From positions 23,710,742-23,774,741 of the forward strand of contig NC_045141.1 of NCBI RefSeq assembly GCF_008831285.2: a DNA stretch of 64,000 bases, read 5' to 3'. The stretch is from Nymphaea colorata. Taxonomy: Eukaryota; Streptophyta; Magnoliopsida; Nymphaeales; Nymphaeaceae. Positions 37,824 to 50,100 of the stretch are shown here, in pieces. Within the stretch, counting starts at the first letter, position 1, and each line of letters begins with the position of its first letter. A program made the translations under genes and the position numbers. The notes under the pieces are model-generated. The model saw only the letters and a list, made by a program, of their open reading frames with translations. It ran no database searches and had not been told where the DNA came from.

Positions 37824-38426
37824 ATGGCTAATTCAAATACTCTCAATTTATCCCAATCCTTAGTGCCTATTTTTAATTGTGAGAACTATGAGTTTTGGAG
37901 TATCAAAATGAAGACTTACTTCATTTCACAAGATCTTTGGGAGTTAGTTGAGAATGGTTATGCAGAAACTGAAGTATCAAAGGCAGCAGGAAAGTCAATA
38001 GAGAAAATTGATGTTAAGAAATTTCGGAAGAAAGATGCAAAGGCACTCTCAGTATTGCAGCAGGCTGTATCAGAGACTGTCTTCCCAACTATTGCTGGTG
38101 CAAAGAAGTCAAGTGAAGCGTGGCTATTCCTCAAACAAAAATTTCATGGAGATAAGAAAATTACTATAGTTAAGCTCCAAATCTTAAGGAGAGAGTTTGA
38201 AACATTTTGCATGAAAACTGGTGAGTCCGTTCAAAATTATTTTTCTAGACTCTCTACTATTGTAAATCAAATGAAGAGTTTCGGTGAAGCCATAACCGAG
38301 CAAAAGGTGGTTGAAAATGTGTTAAGAAGTCTTCCTTTTAAATTTGATCATGTTGTCACTGCAATAGAAAAATCCAAAGATTTGTCTATTTATTCTATTG
38401 ATGTACTTGACACATACCAGACCTGA
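37824..38426 (+). CDS. Copia gag (nucleocapsid part removed)
   Basis: 200-aa open frame from ATG 37824. It shows the Copia gag features: FNCENYEFWSIKMKTYF near the start, LWELVENG, AWLFLKQKFHG, and ENVLRSLPFKFDHVVTAIE near the end. It codes the capsid-like part. The CCHC zinc knuckle that normally follows is absent because the internal deletion begins at about 38400. The last residues after SIDVL are read out of frame from pol DNA. Confidence 0.88.
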   Translation: MANSNTLNLSQSLVPIFNCENYEFWSIKMKTYFISQDLWELVENGYAETEVSKAAGKSIEKIDVKKFRKKDAKALSVLQQAVSETVFPTIAGAKKSSEAWLFLKQKFHGDKKITIVKLQILRREFETFCMKTGESVQNYFSRLSTIVNQMKSFGEAITEQKVVENVLRSLPFKFDHVVTAIEKSKDLSIYSIDVLDTYQT

Positions 38427-39057
38427 CATTGTGTTTTCAGTGAGTTTGATATCAAGGTTCATGCAAGATCCTTCAGTGCAACATCTTGGTGCAGCAAAAA
38501 GAATTCTTCGTTATATTCAATCTACACTCAACTATGGAATTTTTTATAAACCTGTGACTAACTTTGGTTTAATTGGATATACTGATAGTGATTGGGCAGG
38601 TTCTGTTGATGATCGGAAAAGTACAAGTGGTTTTGTATTTGGATTTGATTCAAGTGCTGTGTCGTGGTGCTCAAAGAAACAAAGTTCAACAGCCTTATCC
38701 TCTTCGGAAGCTGAGTATATTGCTGCTACTGCTGCTGCATGTCAAGCAATATGGATGAGACGTATTTTAGAAGATCTTCAATTGAAGCAAGAGAATCCAA
38801 CTCAGTTATACTGTGATAACAAATCTACTATTTCCATGGAAAAAAATCCATCATTTCACGGAAGGACTAAACATATAGAGTTACGTTATCACTTTATTAG
38901 AGACGTGATTGAGAAAGAAGAAATTGAGTTGAAGCAATGTTTCACAAAAGAGCAAGTTGCGGATGGTTTTACAAAAGCACTACCACCATCAAAGTTTTTC
39001 AATTTTCGAGAAGCGATTAGAGTACAAGATTTTCACATTAAGGGGGAGAAATGTTAG
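38398..39057 (+). pseudogene. Copia pol remnant: end of RT and complete RNase H
   Basis: Open over 219 codons but without its own normal start. It opens at YLTHTRPDIVFSVSLISRFM, at the end of RT, and covers the whole RNase H domain. Catalytic residues are present: Asp in TDSDWAG, Glu in SSSEAEY, Asp in YCDNKS, and the His/Asp region HIELRYHFIRD. The stop codon lies just inside the 3' LTR. Confidence 0.9.
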
Positions 39058-39357
39058 TTAATGTGAACGTGTGAGCAATATGTGGAAGTGGAGATCGTGT
39101 GAACATGTGGTGGTTTTTTTTAGTTTCTTTTCTTTAACCATAAAAATAGGAATTAGTGGTTATGTGTCCACAAAATGGGGCCACTTTTTGGCAAGTGGCA
39201 TTAGTGGGTAGTTTTTTCTTTTGTTCTATAAATACTAGTTTCATGCGTGTAATCGAAGGAGTGAAAAAGAATGAAAGTGTTGAGGTCTTTTCAAGTTTTA
39301 TTTTAACGTGCCCTTTTGTAGTGTTGTTTGTTGTGGGAGTTAGAAAGACTTCCTTCA
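39052..39357 (+). repeat. Copia 3' LTR
   Basis: 306 bp, followed by the target duplication AGAAG. Confidence 0.93.
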
Positions 39358-39585
39358 AGAAGATGCCTTGTTTGAAATTTTCAATACATATTTTCAGTAT
39401 ACCGAAGTCCACGGTTTTTCGCCTGTCGAACATGACTACATGCTTGATGCATGTCTCACACGGAGCCACAAACTTTATTTTCCCTTCTTATTTATACGAA
39501 ATAGGAATACAGCGTCCTTGTTCAGGACACTAAATAAGTCACTAAATGGTGAAGATACCAACACACAACAAACCACAGGAAGACA

Positions 39586-42500
39586 TCATCGTATTTTCAA
39601 CTTCTCAAGAGAAAGGAAGAGCTCCTGGGCTTGTAAAACCAGATCATGGTCGTCCCATTCATCACGATGAGTCTCTGGTCGAGTCTGCCAGTTCTGTAAA
39701 GCTGCCTCGAGCATCCCCTTCCTCCAGCTCTCCACCATTGGGCAGCCACATTTCATTGCGAGCCAATCATCATACTCGAACCGTCAAAGTTGCAGCAGTT
39801 TTTTTTAAGTTAAAGCCATTATTAATAAGCTGGAATGTCAACCAACACTAGATTGGCAGACGTTGCACACACTGACACAACGCACTCACAATACTCAAAT
39901 CTGAAAATTGAAACTTTCAAACTTGTGATTATTGGTCAATCTTATTAATGTGTCATTGCAATCACAAGCTCAGACATTATAACTTGTGTTCTCACGCATA
40001 TCTCTGAAATAACCTGACATTTAAGTGATGTTAATCGGGAGAACAATTGTACCTGATATTCTGACATATTATGAGTGTAACGTTTAGGGTAACCAGCATC
40101 TTGTATCTGGGAGTAAAAGGCTTCAACGTCCTCCATCATCTCCATTTCAGTTGGAAGCAAGATCTTTTCTGAGAGAATGCCTGCCACCCATTTGCATTGT
40201 AATTCAAACATCGGAAAAGGAAGAATCTGCAGTGAACAAAAGAGCATTATTAGCCCCTTAATCATAAGTAACACCATTGCTTTACTATGTGTGAGAGAAA
40301 ACCTTCCACGGTATGCCAATGAACGAAAGTGATGGAGCCAGTGACGGTGGGAAAACATGCTTATACAGAGGCCCAACCCTGTTGTCATCCACACTCACAA
40401 CACCATTTGTCTCCAGAAATGGGAAATAATATTTATAGCTGCAATAAGAAGCATAAAACAGATGACAATTGAGAAAAAAAAAAAAAACCAATGCAAGTCC
40501 AAGGCTGCAACGAGTTTTGCATTTGGATGGGACAACTAAACACCATCTACAGACTGAGTCAAATTGGACAGGACAGAAGATTAGTCAGTCAGCAGACGGA
40601 CTATATTAGAAAACTTAGACCAAGGGTGTAAATGGTAAAATATACTAAAGCAGTGAAGCTGGCCAGACAGTGAATTAGAATGGCAGGCTTCTCCAATGTT
40701 TCTACACCAATGCATAGACCGTAACTTTTGGAGGCATAGCTAGCTAGCATGTCTTTTCTAAAAATAGACCGTCAGATTCAAATTGAACAGTGTGAAGAGA
40801 AGAAATATGGATCGAGCATGCTGGTGTTTGTATGTGCATGTCGAATATGCATCCCACAGAAAAGATCTACTTCAAGAAAACTTACTTTTGAAGAACATTT
40901 TTAAGGCAAACCAGTTTAAGATAATACTGTACCCTGTGCAATGCATGATGACATCAGCTACAACTGAACTTCCGTCGTTGAATACCACTTCACCATCCTC
41001 ATGGGCACTTTTGATCTGAATATAGTTTCAGCTAACATTAGCTTTTTATATTTCACACGATGATGTGGTACTACTCTTACCAACAGCTTCTTCTTCGGTA
41101 ACATTTTGAGATATTAACAGTAGAGGAACTTCGTTACCGTGGAATGAAGCCACATGTTGTCGTAGCCTGGTTGCCGCTTTGTAGTTTGGATCAGTGCAGT
41201 CCTTGAGGAAATATGAACTTCCTTAGCCACTGGAGCAATGTCTCTGGAAATATCAGCACCACTGGCTGCATCACCTATTAAAACCACTACCTAAAAAAGG
41301 AGATTAAAAGAAAATGAGACAAACAATTATTTGGCATCTCGGATGCATGAAATACGCCGGGGTGTATTTTGATCTGGTGTGCCCACGTAATAGTATTATT
41401 CACATGGGCATGGCCAGGGCAGACGAACTTTTAAAAAAAATTGAGTGCTTCTGCATCAAGATTCTGAAAAACTCACTATGTCAACAGCTCAATAGCATGT
41501 AACAGGAACTACCATTATTTAATTTTATCATATTTCTAAAGAAAGAAAATGAACAGCCGTGAATCTAAATCAGTAGAAAGACACAGCAGATGTCCCAGAC
41601 CAAAATTTATATTGAACAATGACTGAAGCAGAGGGTATATTATCGAATCGCAAATGCAGAGGATTTTGTACTTCGATGATATTTTTGAGACAGAAATGGA
41701 TTAATGAGGTCATGATTTTAAAATACCAGTCTGGCATCCATGTCGAAATTTCAGAACTATTTAAAAGCATACTAAATTAATGATATGTTTTTAGGGTATA
41801 ACATAAACAGAAGAATTCTCTGTGAGAAAAACGATCAAGCTTCCATCACGGGCAAGTACCAAAACGTAGATCGCTATGTCAATTAGCTGCCGTGTTCCAA
41901 TCATTCACATACCTTATCCTCGAATGGTTCAGGAACACGATAGTTATGGCTGTGAATTTGCTTGCCTGGCCATCTATCAACACCTACAAGAAGCAATAGT
42001 ACAGAAGCGGTCATGGAAGAAAGTAATTGAAGAATAGAAAGAGAAGTAGTTGAAGAACAGAAACAGACTTAATTTCATCACCATAAAAAGTATGCATGGC
42101 AGGCTGGAGATATGCTAACACTTCATTTTCATTGTCGCCTCTTGCTGAGGCAAAGGCGGCAAAGCCTCCCTCAGACCCTCTCCAATCCGTGGTTTGTCTA
42201 GGTGAAGATTCCTGGAAGAATCCTTCACTTCGTAGTTCTACTCGTTTGAGGAGGTAGTACCACAAGTATAATGTAAGTTCAAAACTCGATTTGGTTGCAT
42301 GAAATGCATAGTTCGAATGAGCATTTCATCCAAGCATGCAAAACATGGGACTCTGAAGGTAAAATGAGGTCAGTAACAGGCAGCAGCACGAGCATATCGT
42401 TCATATTCTTAACACTCATGATCCTGCTTCAAATCAATCAAGAATGAATAGCTTTCCATTTCAGTTTGCGAACATGGTAGATTCCAACTCCCCTTCATGA

Positions 42501-43086
42501 CCATGCAAGGTATAAGGTAGCACCAAATTACCAGGGATCTCAGCAACACGGGGCTCCGTGTGATGGCCGCTGCAGACCACGACGGCGTCAAAGACCTCAA
42601 TCACGTCGACGGCCTCTTCGTCGCTTTTGACCTTCCGCGACCGAACCAGCCACCTCCCGTCCGCCGCCCTGGTTACATGGAGGACGTCGGTTTGGAATCG
42701 GATCAACTTCATGAGGTCAAAGTCCCTGGCGAAGCCCGAGAGGTAGGCGAGCACCTCCTCGTGGCTGGGGAACCGCCGCTCGTCGCGACCGCCACTGCCG
42801 TGAACGGGTAGTCGCAAAAGCCCATTGACTCCCTGGGGAGGTTGGTGCGGAGCGACTTGTAGAGGCTGCTTTGGACCACCGTCCGACTGGGGTCGCGGCC
42901 GAGGAGGTCACCGGAGTCGACCTCCGAAGTATAGACCCACGTCCCGCCAACAGTGTCACCCCGCTCGAAGACAACCACGAGGAGGCCCTCCCTCTTCAAC
43001 TCCCTCGCCGCCACCAGCCCCGCGGCCCCAGCTCCGATCACCGCCACCTCCTTCGCCTCCATAGCGTCGCTCGCGTTAGTCCCCAT
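39586..43086 (-). pseudogene. FMO-1: FMO GS-OX-like monooxygenase, inactivated
   Basis: Exons 5' to 3': 43086-42532, 41983-41913, 41290-41138, 41015-40933, 40438-40303, 40226-40053, 39780-39586. The family S- or N-oxygenates small nucleophiles using FAD and NADPH. The FAD motif [10 protein letters not shown], the NADPH motif IGDAASGADISRD and the FMO signature WPGKQIHSHNY are all present. Two lesions are visible. One base is missing at about 42786-42793 in exon 1, against FMO-2, which shifts the frame after the DYPFTAVA segment. The acceptor of the last intron reads GG instead of AG at 39782-39781; both FMO-2 and FMO-4 have CAG. All other junctions and exon frames are sound, so inactivation looks recent. 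An alternative is a sequencing error at the frameshift, but the acceptor change would remain. Confidence 0.88.
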
Positions 43087-44545
43087 CTCTCCCCCTATTT
43101 GTGGCTCCACATTCTTCAAGTCAGCAGTAAAAATTACAAACGTGAAAGGTGGATTTCAGGTCCGGGGACGTGGGAGGACAATTTGTTGGATCCGGTTTAG
43201 TATCCGATCATAGATATTTTTCTAGATAGATCAATCCATTATACATATCACTTCACTTCACAGGTTCCCTTTTCGGCTGAACAGGACCCAGTGGTCTATT
43301 CGTCCCCCTTGGCCCTCCCGATCTGATTTTGTGTGGATCTGGATATCTGCACGTAAGCATGTCACCATGATGGTACATTGTTAAGGGGACCTAATTGGAC
43401 TGAATCAAAATCGGGAGCCCATGATCCAAGTGGAACACAAAACTTGCTTGCACGTTTCCTCTTCAATTTGAAAATTTGAACTCCAACCACCTTAATCTTC
43501 CGTTCTCCACAATTTTCTCCCTCCCCATCTTCTTCTTCTTCTCTCTTTATTTTAATTGTTACAGCGGGCTATGTGGTGCCGTCTCAAGCCCATAGATTTC
43601 AACTGAATTGGTATTTTAGACACTGGCACACGAGAGAGGGACGAAATTTTTCCCGTTCAAGTTGCTTCTTGAATCTTGGCTGTATTATCATACATGGAAA
43701 GCGAGGCTTAAGGGAGTTTTGTGGGTGTTTGCAAGCATGTGTCCACAAAGAAAAGAACAAAGGAAAAGCCAGCGGCACAATTAAGAATCATCAGCCAATG
43801 GTGCATGCGCATAGCCAGTTGGTGTACAGCCCTTTTCTTTTCATAATAAGGTTGGGAGACCTACTCTTCCCGCAGGCTTGCATCGAGAAGAGAGTAGTTC
43901 GCAGTTCGCAAGTCCAAATGATTCCCTTTGTTGAGTTTTCAAAAAGAAAATAACTTTTCCTTTCAAAACAAGTGCTTCAAACAAGGTTTTTTTTTTTTTT
44001 GCATGTGATTCAGGACGACATGCATGAGAGAAGTTTGCATCAAGATGATTGTCCAACAAGAATGCTGAAACCCACAGACCTCATACGGGAAAGGGGGTTG
44101 GACTTGACATGCAGATCTCATATCCTTCCCATGTGCTGGGAGGCAAAGACCACCCATACAGTAGTGATTTACTGCCACTAGCTGAGGGCTTCCGTTGCTG
44201 GAACTCAGGCTTGGAAAGAAAGAGGAAGACAGAGAGACGGAGCCATATGAGCTGGGGGCAGTTGCTCACACCATTCCCTTAAAGTTTTTCTTTATTTCCA
44301 AATGAATATTTTTAAATATTTTCTATGTTATGTATATGAGTTCTCCTTTGACATGACAACTGCTCACACCAACCTCTCAAGGTTTCTTTATTTTTAAAAT
44401 ATTTGTTATGCTGTGTATACTAGTGTCCACATGAAGATCTGTAAAGAGTGCCCTCTCCAGATTTTGTGTCTCGCTCGGCCACTGGAGAGAAGTGGATACT
44501 AGTTAAGGGTTATGCCAAAGTGCACACGCATACACACTCATATTC

Positions 44546-44572
44546 AGAGAGAGAGAGAGAGAGAGAGAGAGG
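44546..44572. repeat. (GA)n tract
   Basis: GA dinucleotide tract; further GA-rich stretches follow to 44798. Confidence 0.9.
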
Positions 44573-44766
44573 AACATGCAGATGATTTGAGATAGAGAGA
44601 AAGAGAGCCTATGGCGAAAGCCGGCACGAGTGGCCTAAGAGAGAGAGAGGTCAGACGAGGATTGACAAGCAAAACCCTTGTCCAACTGCATTCAAGAAAG
44701 AGAGGTTGAGAGAGAGAGCAAAGGACAGCGAGTCATTGACAAACAGTACCACCCATCAGTGAAACC

Positions 44767-44768
<2 letters not shown>

Positions 44769-44798
<30 letters not shown>
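44769..44798. repeat. (GA)n tract at the unit 1/unit 2 junction
   Basis: GA tract of about 30 bp ending some 18 bp before the start of homology with BAG intron 1. A shorter GA tract stands at the same place before unit 3 (about 55777-55790). Confidence 0.88.
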
Positions 44799-44799
<1 letters not shown>

Positions 44800-45194
44800 G
44801 AGGGGAAGATACTTGGAGGGGCTGTTTGGCTGGGAAATTCTCTCTTGCATTGCCTACATGTGTTAAGTGACGTATCCGGTATTCTTTCATGCAATGCTTT
44901 GGATGATGATGGTGATGATGGTGGTGATGATCACGGTTGTTGTCGTGACCATGGAAGTTTTTGAGTGGGAAGATGGAAATGACTCCGTTATTTAAATTGT
45001 AAAACACGATTTGTACAACTTTTCTCTTAGAATGGTCAGACGAAGATCTTTTCCTACAATGGGCCTTTGCCTCCAAACGCGAGTTAATGGAGTTCATCAC
45101 ATGACCCAGATGCACCTGTCATCCTGTCTTATGCAGGACTGTGTTGAATAATTGAATAGACGTTGGTCTTTGCTTTGATGTTTAATGTGAGAAG

Positions 45195-45843
45195 GAGGTG
45201 CTTGCGAAGAGGAGAGCAGCAGCCGTGGCAGCGATTAAAAGCAGAGCAAGGAAAATCAAGGAAGCAGCTCTCTCCTCCTGAGGATGCTGCCTTGATCATT
45301 CAGATGAGCTTCCGAGCGCATCTTGTTCGTCCCACGCAGATGCTTCGAGGACATAGGGACCTTGCAATAGCCGATGCAAAATTGAAGGAACTTAGATCCT
45401 TGTTCGACTATTTCTTTTACGCCGAAGAACGACAGAGGTTCTCGGAAAAGATCATCCTCCCGCTGACTGTTGAAGACATTTCAGTAAATTAAAATTACAG
45501 TTTTAATTTTTTAATGACACTGGATTTTCTCATGGAGCACCATATTTCATGTTTTGCGAAACGCATTTTCTGAAAGCTGATTGAACCTCCATCTTTAATC
45601 TTGCTTTGTCAAGGTCCTGATTTGATGATCAGAGAGGCAGATAGGAGCATGATCAAAGAGCTGGAAGCCATGCTCGAGACCGTGGATCCACAACCTGCTG
45701 GTAAGTTGGCGTGGTTCAAGAGAAGGAAGTTTGATCTGCCTGAGACATGCAGCAATGGTGAACTGGTGGAGATGGCAAAGGGTGCGGCTGAGGTAGTGCA
45801 GATGCTTGACCAAGACAGTCACAAGGTGGACATCCATGGGTAG
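45195..45843 (+). pseudogene. BAG relic: exons 2 and 3 only
   Basis: The exon 2 copy starts at about 45195 and the exon 3 copy at about 45614. Exon 1 is absent because the duplication breakpoint lies in intron 1. Against the intact gene, exon 2 has a net one-base insertion near 45260, giving an early TGA, and a 21-base in-frame loss removing RRRLTVD from the BAG domain. It also lacks one codon near the end of the exon. The exon 3 acceptor CAG has become CAA, with the next AG one base later. Exon 3 itself is still open (SMIKELEAMLETVDPQPAGK to DIHG). Confidence 0.88.
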
Positions 45844-47165
45844 ACACACAAACTTAGTGACGCATAGAGCATCTTTTCCGGTTTGTTGTCTATCAATTCC
45901 GCGGTAGTAGAAGTTTCTGACATGGTCGTTCGCGTTTTCCTTTCTAGTTGTATAACTTTTCCTTCTGAAACAGGAAGTTTTTGGAAGTATGGACCCCTTG
46001 TTGTGTTTATGCGCGTTACAAACACTACTTATAATATGATCCATATTTCTAGGCTTATTGTTGTCGTTGTCTCCATCTTCCACCGTTTACGTTCTATGTT
46101 TTTGGCCTCCTAGTAAAATGCTTTCCGTCCCTGATCGGATACGAATAAGCTAATAATAAGTTTGCCAACTTCTACCTCCACTCTTATTTGGTACGAGACC
46201 AGACTTCATTTGAGAACGGTGCCATTAGGTCCTCAGAAGCTGGACAGGCCTGCTCATGGCCAACTGACACTCTGCTTATAAAAATGTAATTCCAGCTAGT
46301 GAACGTGAAAGGCGCATATTCGTGTCAGTAGATTCAGCGGAGCATAAGTTGGGTGACCGGTGAGGAAGGATACCGCATCACTTCTATATACAGAAATCAC
46401 AGTATTGGTTTCAAGTACCAAGAACAGAGTACGAATCTTATGGCCTAGACCCTTCAACGTACTGGCCGCCTAAAATGGCGGGTTTGGACTCCGGCTTCCG
46501 CAAGTTATACTACTTTGGGGATGCGAGACATCGTAAAATTTTTTTGTAAATTAGTTTGTTCGGGCTTGGACGATTCAAGCATTGCCATCAAAATGCCTGA
46601 CTTTGGAACATGCATTCAAGCATTGCCATCAAAACGCCTGATCTTGGGATACGCACTAAGAACTCAATCTATCAAATGCTTCCCCAAGTTAGTTAACCAC
46701 TAACTCTTTACTTCTCAAGGGAGCGTTTGAATGACCATGAAAAGGATTTTGTGAAATTTCAAAGAAAAGGGCGTAAAACAGAGTCATCTACATAGGCCAT
46801 CGGTGCATCCCGAAATCAGATAATAAGGCTGTGGAAGAAAAAGTGACGACTTTTTTCCACAAAAATTTGTTCTTGAAAAAGTCCCGAATGTTAGAAAATG
46901 ACTTGTTTGAAATTTTCAATACATATTTTTAGTTTACCGAAGTCCAAGGTTTTTCGCCTGTCTGTCCAACATGACTACATGCTTGATGCATGTCACACAC
47001 GGAGCCACAAACTTAATTTCCCATCTTATTTATACGAAATAAGAATACTGCTTCCTTGTTTAGGACACTAAATAAGTCCACTGAAACAATGACCCAGAAG
47101 GGAGCAAATGGTGAAGATACAAATACACAATAAACCACAGGAAGATATCATCTTATTTTCAACTG
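45844..47165. other. BAG and FMO 3' flanks of unit 2
   Basis: Duplicate of 36315-39585 without the Copia element. The uninterrupted Copia target (AGAAA, about 46893-46897) and the uninterrupted TRIM target CTACA (46788-46792) are both present. No gene is seen. Confidence 0.7.
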
Positions 47166-50100
47166 TTAAAGAGAAAGGAAGCACTCCTGGGCTTGTAAAA
47201 CCAAGTCATGGTCGTCCCATTCATCACGATAAGTCTCTGGTCGAGCCCCCCTGTTCACCGAAGCTGCCTCGTACATTCCCTTCCTCCAGCTCTCCACCAT
47301 TGGGCAGCCGCATTGCATTGCAAGCCAATCATCATACTCGAACTGTCAAAGTTGCAGCAGTTTTTTCCCAAGTTAAGACCATTATATAATAAGCTGAATG
47401 TCAACAAACACCAGATTGGCAGACGGTGCATACATTGATTCCACACTCACAATAGTCAAATCTGAAAATAGAAACTTTCATGCTTGTGATTGTTGGTCAA
47501 CCACACGAATATGTGATTGCAATCACAAGCTGAGAAACTGTCACCTTTGCTCTCACGCCTACTTCTGAAATAACCTAACCTTAAGTGATATTAACAAGAC
47601 GAGAACAACTGTACCTGACATTCTGACATATTATGAGTATAACGCTTAGGGTAACCAACAGATTCTATCTGGGAGTAAAAAGCTTCTACATCCTCCATCA
47701 TCTCTTTTTCAGTTGGAAGCGAAATCTTTTCTGAGAGAATGCCTGCCACCCATTTGCATTGTAATTCAAACATCGGAAAAGGAAGCATCTGCAGTAAAAC
47801 AAAAGAAGCATTAGCCCCTGAATCATAACTAACACCATTGCTTTACTGTGTCTGAGAGAAAACCTTCCATGGTATGCCAACGAACGAAAGTGATGGAGCC
47901 AATGGTGGTGGGAAAACATGCTTATACAGTGGGCCAACCCGGTTATCATCCACAGTCACAAAACCGTTTGTCTCCAGAAACGAGAAATGATATTGGTAGC
48001 TGCAATTAGATTCAGATAACAGACGACAATTAAAAAGAGCACCAATGCAAGTTCAAGGCTGTAATGAGTTTTGCTTTGGGTGGGGCAACTAAACGCCATC
48101 TACAGAATGAGTCAAAGTGGACAGGACAGAAAATCCATCAGCGGACAGACTACTAGAAAACTTAGACCAAGCCACCAAGGGCGTAAGTAGTAAAATATAT
48201 ACAGGAGGCAGCTCCACTGTTTCCACACCAATGCATAGGCCATAAGTTTTGGAGGAAAAGCTAGCATATCTTTCTCTATAAGTAGACAGGCAGATTCAGG
48301 TTGAACCGTGTGAAGAGAAAAAATATGGCTCAAGCATGCTGGTGTTTGTATGTGCATGTCGAATATGTATCCCACAAAAAGAGCTACCTCAAGAAAACCT
48401 ACTTTTAAAAAGCATCGTACGGCAAACCAAGTTTACATAATACTGTACCCCGTGCAATGTAGAATGACATCAGCTTCAACTGAACTTCCGTCGGTGAATA
48501 CCACTTTACCATCCTCATGGGCACTTTTGATCTGCATAGTTTCAGCTAATATTAGCTTTAGTGTTTCACTCGATGACGTGGTACTATTTTTACTAACAGC
48601 TTCTTCTGCAGTAACTTTTGAGATGTTAACAGTAGAGGAACTTTATTACCGTGGGATGAAGCCACATGTTGTCGCTGCCTGGTTGCCTTTTTGTCGTTTC
48701 GATCAATGCAGACCTTGAGGATATATGAACTTCCTTCGCCATTGGAGCAATGTCTCTAGAAATATCAGAACCACTGGCTGCATCACCTATTAAAACCACT
48801 ACCTAAAAAGGAGATTAAAGGTAAATGTGATGCACAATTATTTGGCATCTCGGATGCATGAAATAGGCCATTCCAGATTTGAATGAGCAAAATAGGTGCC
48901 TATGGTGACAAGGGCGTATTTGGATTTCGTATGCCCACTTAACAATATCATTCGCATGGGTGGGGCCAGTGCAGACCAACTTTTGAAAAAACTTGATTGT
49001 TTCATGCGCCAAGATTTTGAAACGCAAGCAGCTCTTTAGCATGTAACAGGAATCAAACCTTTATTTAATTTGGACACATTCCTAAAGAAAGAAAATGAAC
49101 AGCCCTGAATGTAAATCAGTAAGAAAGAAACTGAAAATGTCCCAGACCAAAATTTATATCGAACTATGCCCGAAGCAGAGGGTAGATTATCGAATTTCAA
49201 ATGCAGAGGATTCGCTATTTTGATGACATGTTTGAGACAAATGGATTAATGAGGCCATGATTTTAAAATAGCGATCTGGCATCCCTGATGAAATTTCAGA
49301 ACTACTTAAAGACATAATCAAATAATGATCTGCTTTTAGAATATAATGACATATACAGAAGAAGTCTGTGTGGAAAACGATCATACTTCCATCTTGGGCA
49401 GGCCGCCCCAGATGTAGAGCGCTATGACAATTAGCAGGCGTATTTCAATCATTCGCATACCTTATCCTCAAATGGTTCAGGAACACGATAGTTGTGGCTG
49501 TGAATTTGCTTGCCTGGCCATCGATCAACACCTACAAGGAGCAACATTTGGGAAGCAGTCATAAAAGAAAGTAATTGAAGAACAGAAAGAAATTTAATTT
49601 TACAACAACAAAATTTATTCATGGCAGCATGGAGATAGGCTAGCACTTCATTTTCATTGTCTCCTCTTGCTGAGACAAAGCCTTCCCCCTATAATCGATC
49701 CGTGCCTTGTCAGTCTAGGTGAAGGTTCCTCGAAGAATCCTTCATTTCGTTGTTGTACTCATTTGAGGAGATACCACAAGTATAATGTAAGTTGAAAACA
49801 CGATTTCGTAGTATGAAATGCAAAGACCGAATCAGCATTGCATCCAAACATGCAAAATATGAGACTCGAAATTAAAATGAAGGCAGTAACAGGCAGCAGC
49901 TCAAGCATATAGTTCATATTCTTAACACTCATAATCCTGCTTCACATCAATCAGGAATTAATTACATTCCATTTCAGTTTGTGAACAGGGTAGAATCCAA
50001 CCCCCCTTCATGTCCATGCATAATGCAAGGTATAAGGTAGCACCAAATTACCAGGGATCTCAGCGATACGAGGCTCTGTGTGATGGCCGCTGCAGACCAC

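Larger units (their letters stand above)
37404..39357 (+). mobile_element. Internally deleted Copia LTR retrotransposon
   Basis: 1954 bp, flanked by the 5-bp target duplication AGAAG (37399-37403 and 39358-39362). Two 306-bp LTRs begin TGTTAGTTAATG and end TTCCTTCA; by eye they differ at about ten sites. A tRNA-Met type primer site, TGGTATCAGAGC, lies at 37714-37725 and a purine tract AAGGGGGAGAAA just before the 3' LTR. The interior is a gag frame joined directly to the end of pol; protease, integrase and nearly all of the reverse transcriptase are missing. The paralogous sites at about 46893 and 57347 are empty. Confidence 0.95.
35256..44815. repeat. Segmental duplication unit 1 (BAG exons 2-3, FMO-1, flank X)
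   Basis: The three units begin at the same point, a TTGTTTGGCTGGGAAATTCT-like sequence: in BAG intron 1 here (about 35256), and next to a GA-rich tract at about 44816 and 55809. Collinear landmarks follow in each: CCGGTA, GATGATCACGG, ACCATGGAAGTTT, the BAG exons where kept, GGACTCCGG, the seven FMO exons and the FMO upstream region. Unit 1 also carries the Copia insertion. Boundaries are by eye. Confidence 0.88.
43087..44815. other. FMO-1 upstream region, flank type X
   Basis: Matches 54590-55808 closely. Shared landmarks are TTACAGCGGGCTATGT, CACTGGCACACGAGAGAGGG, AATCATCAGCCAATGG and GACGACATGCATGAGAGAAG. There is no convincing gene. At the point matching the FMO-2 TATA box (about 43195) the sequence reads TACTAAA on the minus strand. 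Confidence 0.65.

Noticed and set aside
42825-43064. Plus-strand Pro/Arg-rich frames opposite FMO exon 1 (also at 50392, 60798)
   Set aside because: Shadows of the GC-rich FMO first exon on the other strand.
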